DNA of 8,710 nucleotides, from contig JAMPXL010000027.1 of the NCBI GenBank assembly GCA_023701165.1, positions 1 to 8,710 on the forward strand. The letters are read 5' to 3'. Below are positions 1 through 6,099 of the stretch, one piece after another. Each line of letters begins with the position of its first letter. Position 1 is the first letter of the stretch. A program made the position numbers and the translations under genes. The notes below the pieces were generated by a model. That model searched no databases, had not been told where the DNA came from, and saw only the letters and a program-made list of their open reading frames with translations. This DNA comes from Geothrix sp. GTDB lineage: Bacteria; Acidobacteriota; Holophagae; Holophagales; Holophagaceae.

Positions 1-1
1 C

Positions 2-2443
2 CGCCTCATCCACCTCTCCGATCTGGAGCGGGCCGCGCCCGAGGTGCTGGGGCTGGTGCGGGAACTGGTCCACGGGTCGGACCTCCCCTGGCTGCTGTCC
101 CTCACCACCGGCGCCCAGGGGGCGGGCCTGAAGCCCCTCATCGCGGACCTCCGGCAGGAGGCTTCGGCCGCCCTGGTGGGCGTGAACCGTCTGGAGGACG
201 AGGATCTCCGCACCACCCTGGACGACCTGCTGGGCCGCCACGCCCTGCCCCCTGCATACCTGGGGGACTTGCTGACCCAGAGCCTCGGCAACCCGGGGCT
301 GCTGCGGAACTTCCTGGAGCTGGCGCAGCAGGAGGGCCTCCTGGTCCGCGACCAGGATCAATGGACCCTCGCCCCGGATCGGCCAGCCTCCCTGAAGGCC
401 GAAGAGGACCTCATCCAGCGGATCTTCCTCGGGCGCCTGCAGCGGCTGACGCCCGCGGCCGCCACCCTGGTGCGCCTGCTCGCCCTGGCCGAGCGGCCCA
501 TGCCCTCCAACGCCCTGGGCCGCCTGCTGGGACTGGCCGGGGATGCCCTGGAGGACGCCCTGCAGGGGGCCTCGGGATCCCGGCTGGTCCAGCTGCACGC
601 CCATCAGGCCCTGATTCCCGACCCCCGCTGGCGGGATCTGGTGCTGGCCCACACGCCCCAGGCTGAACTGAAACGGCTGGCCCGGGCCCTCCTGGCCGCC
701 ATCCAGGAACAGGGCGGACCCGTCACCCATTCCGTCACCCTCCAGGCCCTGGCCTCCGACGAGGCCACCGCCCTGGCCGCGGTCCTGGAGGCCCTGGACC
801 ACGGCCCCCCCGCCGCGCCCCTGGAAGCCCAGCGCATGGTGGAGCAGGCCCTCCAGCTCCAGCCCCGGCCCTGGGACGAGGCCCGCCTGCACGAGCATCT
901 GGCGGACGCCTGGGCCGCCGGATCCCTGGCCCTCCCCACATCGGGCGAGGGACCGGCCCGCCCGGTGGCGGAGCGGGCCCTCGAAGCCCTGGGCCATGCC
1001 CTGGATGCCCTGGGCAGGGCCGCCTTCCATGAAGGCATCCGCCTGGCGGAAGCCCGGGTCCTCCGCAAGCGGGCCATGCTCCAGCTCCAGTTGCGGCGGC
1101 CCGTCGAGGCCCAGGAGGCCATCATGGCCGCCGCCGAGCGCCTGGCGGACCATCCCCTGCACCCGGAGCAGCCCCGGCTCCGGCTCGCCCTCGGCCAGCT
1201 GCACCTGCTTCAAGGCCACCTGACCAAGGGCATCCGAGCCTTGGAGGAGGGCCTCCATCCCCAGAGCGGGGGCCGGCCTCAGCCTGCAGACCAGGCGGCG
1301 CTGCTGACAGCCCTGGGCCGGGCCCTGGCCGCCCAGGGCCAGTTCCAGCGGGCCGCCGCCCTGCTCCAGTCGGCCCAGCGGCTCCTGGAACACGGCCAGG
1401 ATTTCCGCCACCTGGTCCCGGTGCAGGTGGCCCTCGCCCAGGTCCGGCTGGCCCAGGGCCAGGCGGACCCCTGCATCGGCCTGCTCCAGGAGGCGCTCCA
1501 GACCGCCCGCCTGCAGGGCGACCTGACCCTCCAGATCCAGAGCCACCTGGCCCTGGGCACGGTGCGGAGCCTCCAGCAGTTCCTGGGGCCGGCCATGTCG
1601 CACCTGGACCGCGCCCTGGAGCAGGCCCAGCGCCAGGGGGATTCGGCCCAGGCCTCCCTCATCCAGCTCTGGCGGGCCCGCACCCTGGCCGCCCTGGGTG
1701 ATCCCCTGGGGGCCGAGCACGCCCAGTTCCAGGCCGTGGGGACCCGCCCGCCCCTCCTCGCGCCGGAGGAGCAGGCGGATCACATCATGCTCCAGGGCGA
1801 GGTGGCCCGGTTCTGCGGGGCCTGGCGCGACGCCGCCCGCCTCCTCAAGACCGCCGCCGACCAGTTCGAGGCTGCGGGCATGCTCTGGCGCCACCGGCTG
1901 GCCCAGCTCCGCCTGGCCCAGGCCCTGGCCCGGGAATCCCAGCGGACCCGGCAGGAGGCCCCGGAACAGGGCTGGGCCATCCTCGAGAACCTGAAGGGCC
2001 CGGTGGAGGGCTCCGGCTCCCGGTGGCTGGAGCTGGAATGGTACCGGGCCCACGCCCTGCTCCTGTCCACCGTGCCCCCCTCCGAGGCCGTGGCCGAAGA
2101 GGCCCTGCGCGCCTGGAGCGAGGTGCTGGCCGCCGCCCGGGACCTGCAGTTCCCCGCCCAGGTGCTGGAGGCCAGCACCGAAGGGGCCCTGCTGCTGCTC
2201 CAGCGGGGCGAGAAGCTGGGTGCGCGGTCCCGGATGCAGGACGCCTTCCCCAGCTTCCAGCAGCTCTGGTCCCGCCTCCCCGAGACTCACGAAACGGCTT
2301 TCCTCAGCCGCGCGGACCTGCATCGCTTCCGGCAGACCGTGGAGGCCACGGGCCTGCGCTTCGTCCTCCCCGAGCGTGCCGATCCCCTCCAGGATTGGAC
2401 CCCCACCCAGATGAACCTGCCGGCCGTTCCTGATGCCGAATGA
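2..2443 (+). CDS. STAND/AAA-type ATPase with C-terminal TPR-like array, 5' truncated
   Basis: The reading frame is open from the left edge (first whole codon at 2), so the GTG at 44 is probably internal. The window begins at what looks like the Walker B region of an AAA_16/STAND ATPase: a hydrophobic strand and acidic residues (HLSDLERAAPEVLGLVREL, codons from about nt 11), then the LLSLTT strand. Around nt 280-365 a segment like GNPGLLRNFLELAQQEGLL matches the 'GNPFFLEELL' signature after the nucleotide-binding domain of MalT/adenylate-cyclase-type ATPases. A winged-helix-like part follows, to about nt 700. From about nt 960 to 2250 the protein is Ala/Leu/Gln-rich paired helices of TPR type, with many A-x-A-L and G-x-x-x-x-A-L patterns. 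It ends in a short tail with no output domain, so any kinase or DNA-binding output would have to be N-terminal. Such proteins usually act as cytoplasmic signalling switches. Family assignment is good; the exact role is unknown. Confidence 0.8.
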   Translation, partial: RLIHLSDLERAAPEVLGLVRELVHGSDLPWLLSLTTGAQGAGLKPLIADLRQEASAALVGVNRLEDEDLRTTLDDLLGRHALPPAYLGDLLTQSLGNPGLLRNFLELAQQEGLLVRDQDQWTLAPDRPASLKAEEDLIQRIFLGRLQRLTPAAATLVRLLALAERPMPSNALGRLLGLAGDALEDALQGASGSRLVQLHAHQALIPDPRWRDLVLAHTPQAELKRLARALLAAIQEQGGPVTHSVTLQALASDEATALAAVLEALDHGPPAAPLEAQRMVEQALQLQPRPWDEARLHEHLADAWAAGSLALPTSGEGPARPVAERALEALGHALDALGRAAFHEGIRLAEARVLRKRAMLQLQLRRPVEAQEAIMAAAERLADHPLHPEQPRLRLALGQLHLLQGHLTKGIRALEEGLHPQSGGRPQPADQAALLTALGRALAAQGQFQRAAALLQSAQRLLEHGQDFRHLVPVQVALAQVRLAQGQADPCIGLLQEALQTARLQGDLTLQIQSHLALGTVRSLQQFLGPAMSHLDRALEQAQRQGDSAQASLIQLWRARTLAALGDPLGAEHAQFQAVGTRPPLLAPEEQADHIMLQGEVARFCGAWRDAARLLKTAADQFEAAGMLWRHRLAQLRLAQALARESQRTRQEAPEQGWAILENLKGPVEGSGSRWLELEWYRAHALLLSTVPPSEAVAEEALRAWSEVLAAARDLQFPAQVLEASTEGALLLLQRGEKLGARSRMQDAFPSFQQLWSRLPETHETAFLSRADLHRFRQTVEATGLRFVLPERADPLQDWTPTQMNLPAVPDAE

Positions 2444-2464
2444 AAGGACCCGGAAATCTGTCGT

Positions 2465-2510
2465 TTTTTGAATCCTGTTAATCCTTCTTTCCAATCCTGT
2501 TAACCCTGTC
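2465..2510. repeat. Dispersed intergenic repeat, copy 1 (two AATCCTGTTAA units)
   Basis: Two units beginning AATCCTGTTAA start at 2471 and 2493, a 22-bp period; the first is preceded by a T6 run at 2464-2469. Read on the minus strand, 2465-2484 is GGATTAACAGGATTCAAAAA, which matches 19 of 20 bases of 5877-5896 on the plus strand. The element is AT-rich against a very GC-rich background and lies just after the stop codon of the ATPase gene. I see no strong hairpin here, so a terminator role is not supported. Similar AACAGGATT-type short repeats occur between genes in other bacteria, from general recollection. Confidence 0.7.
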
Positions 2511-2567
2511 CCCGCTTTTTGGTGGTTTCATGGAAGCCCACGGCTTCGACCTTCCAGCGGAGACCCC

Positions 2568-3431
2568 ATGAGCCACCTGCCCGCCGAATCGCGCGCCCGC
2601 GTCACCCTGCCCCAGCTGCACGCCTGGCACCACGCGGGACGGAAGCTCGTGATGACCACGGCCTATGACGCCGTGACGGCCCGCATCGCTGACGCCGCCG
2701 GGATGGATGTCATCCTCGTGGGCGACAGCGTGGGGAACGTCTGCCTGGGCTTCGAGAACACCTTGCCCGTCAGCATGGCCATGATGAACCACCACCTGGA
2801 GGCCGTGGCCCGCACCCAGCCCACGGCCATGCTGGTGGCGGACATGCCCTACCTGAGCTTCCACCTGAGCGTGGAGGACACCCTGCGCAACGCCGGGGGC
2901 TTCCTCCAGCGGGGGGCCCAGGCCGTGAAGCTCGAAGGCGGGGCCAAGCGCCTGCCCATGATCCACGCCCTGCTGGACGCCGAGATCCCCGTCATGGGCC
3001 ACCTGGGCCTCACCCCCCAAAGCGTGAACCCCATGGGGGGCTTCAAGGTGCAGGGCAAGCAGAAGGCCGAGGCCCTGCGTCTGCTGGAGGATGCCCAGAA
3101 GCTCCAGGACGCGGGCTGCTTCAGCCTGGTGCTGGAAGGCATTCCCGCCGACCTGGCGGCCAAGGTGACGGAAACCATCGAGATCCCCACCATCGGCATC
3201 GGGGCCGGTCCCCAGTGCTCGGGCCAGGTCCTGGTCATCCACGATGTGCTGGGCCTGCTGCCCGGTTCGTCGCCGAAATTCGTGCGACGCTATGCCGAAG
3301 GATTCCAAGACCTGCGTGATGCCCTGGCGGCCTGGGCCGAGGATGTGCGGTCCGGAGGGTTCCCGGATGGCCGGGAATCCTATACCCTTCCAGAAGCTGT
3401 TCGTCCGGTTCTGACCCAGTGGCACCCCTGA
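2568..3431 (+). CDS. panB: 3-methyl-2-oxobutanoate hydroxymethyltransferase (ketopantoate hydroxymethyltransferase)
   Basis: PanB transfers a hydroxymethyl group from 5,10-methylene-tetrahydrofolate to 2-ketoisovalerate to give ketopantoate, the first committed step of pantothenate synthesis, in the cytoplasm. The 287-residue protein is slightly longer than the usual 260-280 and aligns along its whole length with the family TIM barrel. Visible signatures: TAYDA (31-35), VGDS with metal ligand Asp53, ADMP with Asp92, KLEGG with Lys121 and metal ligand Glu123, GHLGLTPQSVN with His145, LVLEGIP with probable catalytic base Glu190, and the IGIGAG loop (209-214). The ATG at 2568 follows a GGAG at 2559-2562 with a 5-base spacer. 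The N-terminal extension of about 10 residues is unremarkable. panC follows after 46 bp, so the two are probably cotranscribed. Nothing is missing or broken. Confidence 0.98.
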   Translation: MSHLPAESRARVTLPQLHAWHHAGRKLVMTTAYDAVTARIADAAGMDVILVGDSVGNVCLGFENTLPVSMAMMNHHLEAVARTQPTAMLVADMPYLSFHLSVEDTLRNAGGFLQRGAQAVKLEGGAKRLPMIHALLDAEIPVMGHLGLTPQSVNPMGGFKVQGKQKAEALRLLEDAQKLQDAGCFSLVLEGIPADLAAKVTETIEIPTIGIGAGPQCSGQVLVIHDVLGLLPGSSPKFVRRYAEGFQDLRDALAAWAEDVRSGGFPDGRESYTLPEAVRPVLTQWHP

Positions 3432-3463
3432 TCGCGCCCTTGGTAAACTGACAGGCGCTTTCT

Positions 3464-3469
3464 GAAGGA
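3464..3469 (+). promoter_or_regulatory. Ribosome binding site that favours a TTG start for panC
   Basis: GAAGGA lies 8 bases before TTG 3478 but 14 bases before the in-frame ATG at 3484. The shorter spacing is typical, so TTG is the more likely initiator. The two choices differ by two residues (fMet-Ser), so the protein is almost the same either way. Confidence 0.5.
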
Positions 3470-3477
3470 TCCCGCTT

Positions 3478-4374
3478 TTGTCCATGCGAGTTGTCCGAAC
3501 CATCGCTGATCTACGTGCCCTTCTAAGGCCCCTAAGGGAAGAAGGCAAGCGCATCGGCTTTGTCCCCACCATGGGGTTCCTGCACGAGGGCCACGGGGCC
3601 CTCATCCGCCAGAGCGCCGCCCGCTGTGATGCCACGGTGGTCTCCATCTTCGTGAATCCGAACCAGTTCGGCCCTGGCGAAGACCTGGCCAACTACCCCC
3701 GGGACCTGGAGCGGGACCAGAACCTCTGCCTGGAGACCGGCGCCACGGTGCTCTTCCTCCCCGAGGTTGCCGAGATCTACCCCACGGGCTTCCAGACCCA
3801 TGTGGAACCGGGCCGCCTGGCCGAGCCCCTCTGCGGCCGGTTCCGGCCCGGCCATTTCCGGGGCGTGGCCACCGTGGTCGCCAAGCTCTTCAACATCGTC
3901 CAGCCGGATCTGGCTTTCTTCGGCCAGAAGGACTTCCAGCAGACCGTGGTGATCCGCCGCATGGTCCGGGACCTGAACCTGCCCGTGGACGTGGTGATCG
4001 TACCCACCACCCGCGAGGCGGACGGCCTCGCCCTGAGCAGCCGCAACACCTACCTGGACGACGAGGCCCGGCGCCGGGCCCTGACCCTCAGCCAGGGCCT
4101 CCTGGCCGCCAAGGCCGCCTTCGATGGCGGGGAACGGCAGCCCGCCAGGCTGATCGAGATCGCCCGCGCCCCCATGACGGGGGCCGATTCCATCCAGTAC
4201 CTCGAGTTGGTGGACGCCCAGAACCTGGAGCCCCTCCAGGGCCCCGTGGACCGCACCGCCGCCCTCTGCGTCGCCGCCTACGTGGGCAGCACCCGGCTCA
4301 TCGACAACGTGGTCCTGGCCCCCTCTCCGGACGAGGCGGGCCTGAATGTGAGCCTGAGCCCGCAAAGCGTCTAG
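3478..4374 (+). CDS. panC: Pantothenate synthetase (pantoate--beta-alanine ligase)
   Basis: PanC activates pantoate with ATP to a pantoyl-adenylate and joins it to beta-alanine, making pantothenate in the cytoplasm. The 298-residue protein has the family's nucleotidyltransferase landmarks in order: PTMGFLHEGH with the HIGH-like motif at 36-39, FVNPNQFG (58-65) for pantoate binding, NYPRD (72-76), FGQKD (148-152), and READGLALSSRN with the KMSKS-equivalent LSSRN at 186-190. The C-terminal dimerisation/cap region ends with the usual STRLIDN segment. It is somewhat longer than the common 280 residues because of a tail of about 20 residues after that segment. Start TTG 3478 is chosen on Shine-Dalgarno spacing; ATG 3484 is the alternative. 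The gene follows panB by 46 bp. Its TAG stop forms part of a TAGAAT hexamer. Confidence 0.97.
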   Translation: MSMRVVRTIADLRALLRPLREEGKRIGFVPTMGFLHEGHGALIRQSAARCDATVVSIFVNPNQFGPGEDLANYPRDLERDQNLCLETGATVLFLPEVAEIYPTGFQTHVEPGRLAEPLCGRFRPGHFRGVATVVAKLFNIVQPDLAFFGQKDFQQTVVIRRMVRDLNLPVDVVIVPTTREADGLALSSRNTYLDDEARRRALTLSQGLLAAKAAFDGGERQPARLIEIARAPMTGADSIQYLELVDAQNLEPLQGPVDRTAALCVAAYVGSTRLIDNVVLAPSPDEAGLNVSLSPQSV

Positions 4375-4377
4375 AAT
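4372..4377 (+). promoter_or_regulatory. Possible -10 element overlapping the panC stop codon
   Basis: TAGAAT resembles the sigma-70 -10 hexamer and contains the panC TAG stop. It lies 60 bp before the first exported-protein gene. I see no good -35 at 17 bases upstream (TGAGCC), so this is weak. If real, it would let the two exported-protein genes be expressed apart from panBC. Confidence 0.2.
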
Positions 4378-4437
4378 GGGGGAGCCCCCCACCTAAGCAT
4401 CAACCACCTGCCCGGGGGGCCCATTCCGGGAGGTTCC

Positions 4438-4827
4438 ATGCTCGTCCCGATTCTGCTCTCCGCCACCCTCCTCGCCATGCCCCAGGGGCGCGGCCATGAC
4501 AAACCCGGCAAGGGGGGCAAGGGCGGCCCTCCGGGCCACGCCAAGCACGAAGGCGGGGGCCCTCCGGGACTCGCCAAGAAGGGCGGCCTGCCCCCCGGGC
4601 TGGCCAAGAAGTTCGGGCCCCGGCTCCCGGAGCGGCCCTACATCGCCGTGGATCCCCGCTACCAGGACCGGGCCTACTTCCTGATCGACGGCCGGTGGGT
4701 GCTCCGCAAGGGCCTCACGGTGGGCGTCCAGGCGGAACTCCGCGACGTCCTCCGAATGCCCATGGCCCCGCCACCGGTGCCCCTGCCCCGGGTGGGCGTC
4801 GATCTCCATGTGGTGCTGTTCAACTAG
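4438..4827 (+). CDS. Small probable exported protein with PPG-Ala-Lys repeats, paralogue of the next gene
   Basis: I do not recognise a named family. The 129-residue product starts with a short hydrophobic segment (residues 2-14) that looks like a weak signal peptide without an obvious basic n-region or clear cleavage motif. Residues 18-60 are Gly/Pro/Lys-rich and hold three PPG[HL]AK repeats (from residues 31, 42 and 52). Residues 68-129 form a compact domain, Y-hydrophobic-A at the start, GRWVLR in the middle (85-90), then APPPVPLPR and a DLHVVLFN end. That domain aligns without gaps to residues 115-176 of the downstream protein, about 30 of 62 identical by my count. GGGAGG at 4428-4433 gives a plausible ribosome site. 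PPGLAK repeats occur in various small periplasmic proteins, some RcnB-like, but the C-terminal domain here does not look like RcnB to me. Being real is supported by the conserved paralogue. Confidence 0.8.
   Translation: MLVPILLSATLLAMPQGRGHDKPGKGGKGGPPGHAKHEGGGPPGLAKKGGLPPGLAKKFGPRLPERPYIAVDPRYQDRAYFLIDGRWVLRKGLTVGVQAELRDVLRMPMAPPPVPLPRVGVDLHVVLFN
4528..4611 (+). repeat. PPG-Ala-Lys peptide repeats in the first exported protein
   Basis: Residues 31-58 hold three degenerate units PPGHAKH, PPGLAKK and PPGLAKK with Gly-rich spacers of 4 and 3 residues. The region is basic and likely disordered. It forms the linker between the signal-like segment and the C-terminal domain. Confidence 0.75.
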
Positions 4828-4839
4828 CCAGGAGCCCCC

Positions 4840-5370
4840 ATGCGCCATCGCCTGATCAAGACCTGCCTCATCGCCGCCCTCGCCCTGCTGGCCCTGCCCG
4901 GCTCGGCCCGGCCCGATGACGATCGCCGGGACCGCCGGGGCGACCGTCGGGAAGATCGCCGGGATGACCGTCGCGACGACCGCCGGGATGACCGCGAAGA
5001 CCGGAAATACTGGAAGGAGCGTGACAAGGACGAACGTAAATACTGGAAGGAAAGGGAGAAGGAAGCCCGCAAACACGAGCGCCATCGCTACGAGTACGAC
5101 GAACATGACCGGGCCCGGGGCCGCCACCACCGCGCTCCCGCCTGGATGGACAGCTACTGGCGCCCCGGCGACACCCGTCGCTACGTGGCCCTGGTACCCG
5201 GCGATCCCTCCCGCTGCTACGTCTTCCTGGAAGGCCGCTGGGTGCTCCGTCAGATCCGCGATCCCCGGGCCCGCCTGGACCTGGAAGGGGCCTTCCGGCT
5301 GCCCATCGCCCCGCCCCCCGTGGCCCCGCCCCGCCTGGGTCTCGATCTGCACGTGGTGCTGTTCAACTAA
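4840..5370 (+). CDS. Small exported protein with charged repeats, paralogue of the preceding gene
   Basis: The function is unknown. The 176-residue product has a convincing Sec signal peptide: basic start MRHRLIK, hydrophobic core to about residue 20, and a likely cut after GSA at residue 23. The Cys at 9 is not in a lipobox. Residues 24-54 are Asp/Arg tetrapeptide repeats. Residues 55-76 are two copies of an 11-residue unit starting RKYWKER, then a stretch rich in His, Arg, Glu and Tyr to about 100. Residues 115-176 form the domain shared with the upstream protein, including GRWVLR (132-137), APPPV and DLHVVLFN. One non-signal Cys (126) precedes the shared Tyr. AGGAG at 4830-4834, 12 bp after the previous stop, implies one transcript. 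The alternating charges could make a single helix or stay disordered. Possible roles include envelope, polyanion or metal binding; none is demonstrated. Confidence 0.85.
   Translation: MRHRLIKTCLIAALALLALPGSARPDDDRRDRRGDRREDRRDDRRDDRRDDREDRKYWKERDKDERKYWKEREKEARKHERHRYEYDEHDRARGRHHRAPAWMDSYWRPGDTRRYVALVPGDPSRCYVFLEGRWVLRQIRDPRARLDLEGAFRLPIAPPPVAPPRLGLDLHVVLFN
4930..5001 (+). repeat. 12-bp tandem repeats encoding Asp-Arg-Arg-x
   Basis: Six successive degenerate 12-base units read DRRG, DRRE, DRRD, DRRD, DRRD and DRED. Synonymous differences between units (CGC, CGT and CGG for Arg) show that the peptide pattern has been kept while the DNA has diverged, which argues for selection on the protein. 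Confidence 0.75.
5002..5067 (+). repeat. 33-bp tandem duplication encoding RKYWKER units
   Basis: Two adjacent 11-codon units encode RKYWKERDKDE and RKYWKEREKEA. Seven residues from the start are identical, and the remaining changes are mostly Asp/Glu swaps. Codons differ at several positions, so the duplication is not very recent. Confidence 0.8.
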
Positions 5371-5385
5371 GGCAGGCAAAAAACG

Positions 5386-5418
5386 AGGATGGACCCGGGG
5401 TAATCCTGGGTCCATCCT
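5386..5418. terminator. Perfect 11-bp hairpin between the exported-protein pair and panD
   Basis: AGGATGGACCC at 5386-5396 is the exact reverse complement of 5408-5418, with an 11-base loop; a G-T wobble pair at 5385/5419 extends it. On the plus strand no U-run follows. A run of six A at 5378-5383 precedes it, so read on the minus strand it is stem, CG, then T6, the layout of a factor-independent terminator. No minus-strand gene lies close by to need one. It may be a bidirectional or imperfect terminator for the gene ending at 5370, or a leader structure for panD. Confidence 0.55.
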
Positions 5419-5454
5419 TATGCGTTGGCCGGGACTCCGGAGGGAGCCTGGACC

Positions 5455-5460
5455 GGAGGA
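5455..5460 (+). promoter_or_regulatory. Ribosome binding site fixing the panD start
   Basis: GGAGGA sits 3 bases before ATG 5464 and is the only strong site near the conserved N-terminus. It supports ATG 5464 over the in-frame TTG at 5425, which would add 13 residues absent from PanD proteins. Confidence 0.7.
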
Positions 5461-5463
5461 TGC

Positions 5464-5862
5464 ATGCTGCGCCACTTCCTGCTCGGAAAGATCCATCGCG
5501 CCACCGTCACGAGGGCCGACCTGGACTACGTGGGGTCGATCACCCTGGACCCGCTGCTCATCGAAGCCGCCGGGTTCATGGAGAACGAGAAGATCGACAT
5601 CTACGACGTGACCAATGGGTCGCGCCTCTCCACCTATGTGATTCCCGGGGTGCCGGGCTCGGGCGAGGTCGGCATCAACGGCGCCGCCGCCCACCTGGTG
5701 CAGGCGGGCGACCTGGTGATCATCGCTGCCTACGGCTGGATGACCGCCGAGGAGGCCGAGACCCTGGCCCCCAAGGTGGTCTTCGTGGACGAGCGCAACC
5801 GCATCACCGAACGCCGCACCCAGGAACGCACGCCCCTCTGCGTGGCGGCGTTCACGGACTGA
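5464..5862 (+). CDS. panD: Aspartate 1-decarboxylase proenzyme
   Basis: PanD is a pyruvoyl enzyme that turns L-aspartate into beta-alanine, the second substrate of PanC. From ATG 5464 the protein has 132 residues, close to the usual 115-140. Numbering matches the E. coli enzyme exactly: Lys9, His11, self-cleavage site Gly24-Ser25, Arg54, Thr57, Tyr58 and Asn72, the last followed by GAAAH. All residues needed for self-processing and catalysis are therefore present. The frame is open upstream to a TTG at 5425, but that would put the cleavage site 13 residues later and lacks a ribosome site. The gene completes the panB-panC set but is separated from panC by the two exported-protein genes (about 1.1 kb). 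It may be read from the same transcript or from its own promoter beyond the hairpin at 5386-5418. Confidence 0.97.
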   Translation: MLRHFLLGKIHRATVTRADLDYVGSITLDPLLIEAAGFMENEKIDIYDVTNGSRLSTYVIPGVPGSGEVGINGAAAHLVQAGDLVIIAAYGWMTAEEAETLAPKVVFVDERNRITERRTQERTPLCVAAFTD

Positions 5863-5872
5863 CAAAAGCCTC

Positions 5873-5916
5873 GACAGGATTAACAGGATTCGAAAACTTG
5901 TTTAAATCTTGTTAAT
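5873..5916. repeat. Dispersed intergenic repeat, copy 2, folded as an imperfect hairpin; possible panD terminator
   Basis: 5877-5896 matches the minus strand of 2465-2484 at 19 of 20 bases. In addition ATTAACAGGATT (5879-5890) pairs with 5905-5916 over 12 bp with one G-T wobble and a 14-base loop. The AT-rich stem is followed, not immediately, by T-rich DNA (5921-5948) containing a T5 and a T6 run. The position 10 bases after the panD stop suits a weak terminator, but the gap between stem and T-runs lowers that likelihood. Confidence 0.6.
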
Positions 5917-6099
5917 AAAGCTTTTGGTTCTGTTTTTGTTTTTTCGTTTCGAAGAATCCGCCCCGCCCGCGGAACCTCCTCCGGTTGGCGCGGCATCCTA
6001 GGAACATGGTAGAAAAGAAGCACCCTCCGGCCTGGCACGGCCCCGGGGCCCGCGGTGGGGGCAAGGCGCCCTCCTGCACCATTCTGAAAGGTTGGTTCC

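Noticed and set aside
2471..2510. 22-bp spaced units as a possible CRISPR array
   Set aside because: Only two units, with 11 identical bases and no constant-length spacer, and no cas genes.
2478..3692. 404-codon minus-strand open frame across panB and the start of panC
   Set aside because: It is antisense to two unmistakable enzymes; long antisense frames are expected at this GC content, and its translation is His/Gly/Gln-rich without domain features.
4378..4389. GGGG/CCCC inverted repeat after panC as a terminator
   Set aside because: The stem is about 4 bp with a tiny loop and no T-run follows.
4840..4917. Cys9 of the second exported protein as a lipoprotein anchor
   Set aside because: The residues before it (LIKT) do not fit a lipobox and it lies at the start of the hydrophobic core; a GSA cleavage site further on fits a plain Sec signal.
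4393..5865. 490-codon minus-strand open frame with a hydrophobic, Val-rich stretch resembling membrane helices
   Set aside because: The hydrophobic part is the complement of the Asp-Arg and Lys-Glu repeats of the plus-strand gene; the plus-strand pair has ribosome sites, a signal peptide and mutual homology.
2465..5916. The block between inverted repeats as a composite mobile element
   Set aside because: The repeats are about 20-45 bp, no transposase or integrase is present, and the content is housekeeping pan genes; chance placement of two members of a repeat family is simpler.
6039..6050. GGCCCCGGGGCC palindrome in the rng leader as an operator
   Set aside because: A pure G/C palindrome of this size is common in such GC-rich DNA, and nothing else marks it as a binding site.
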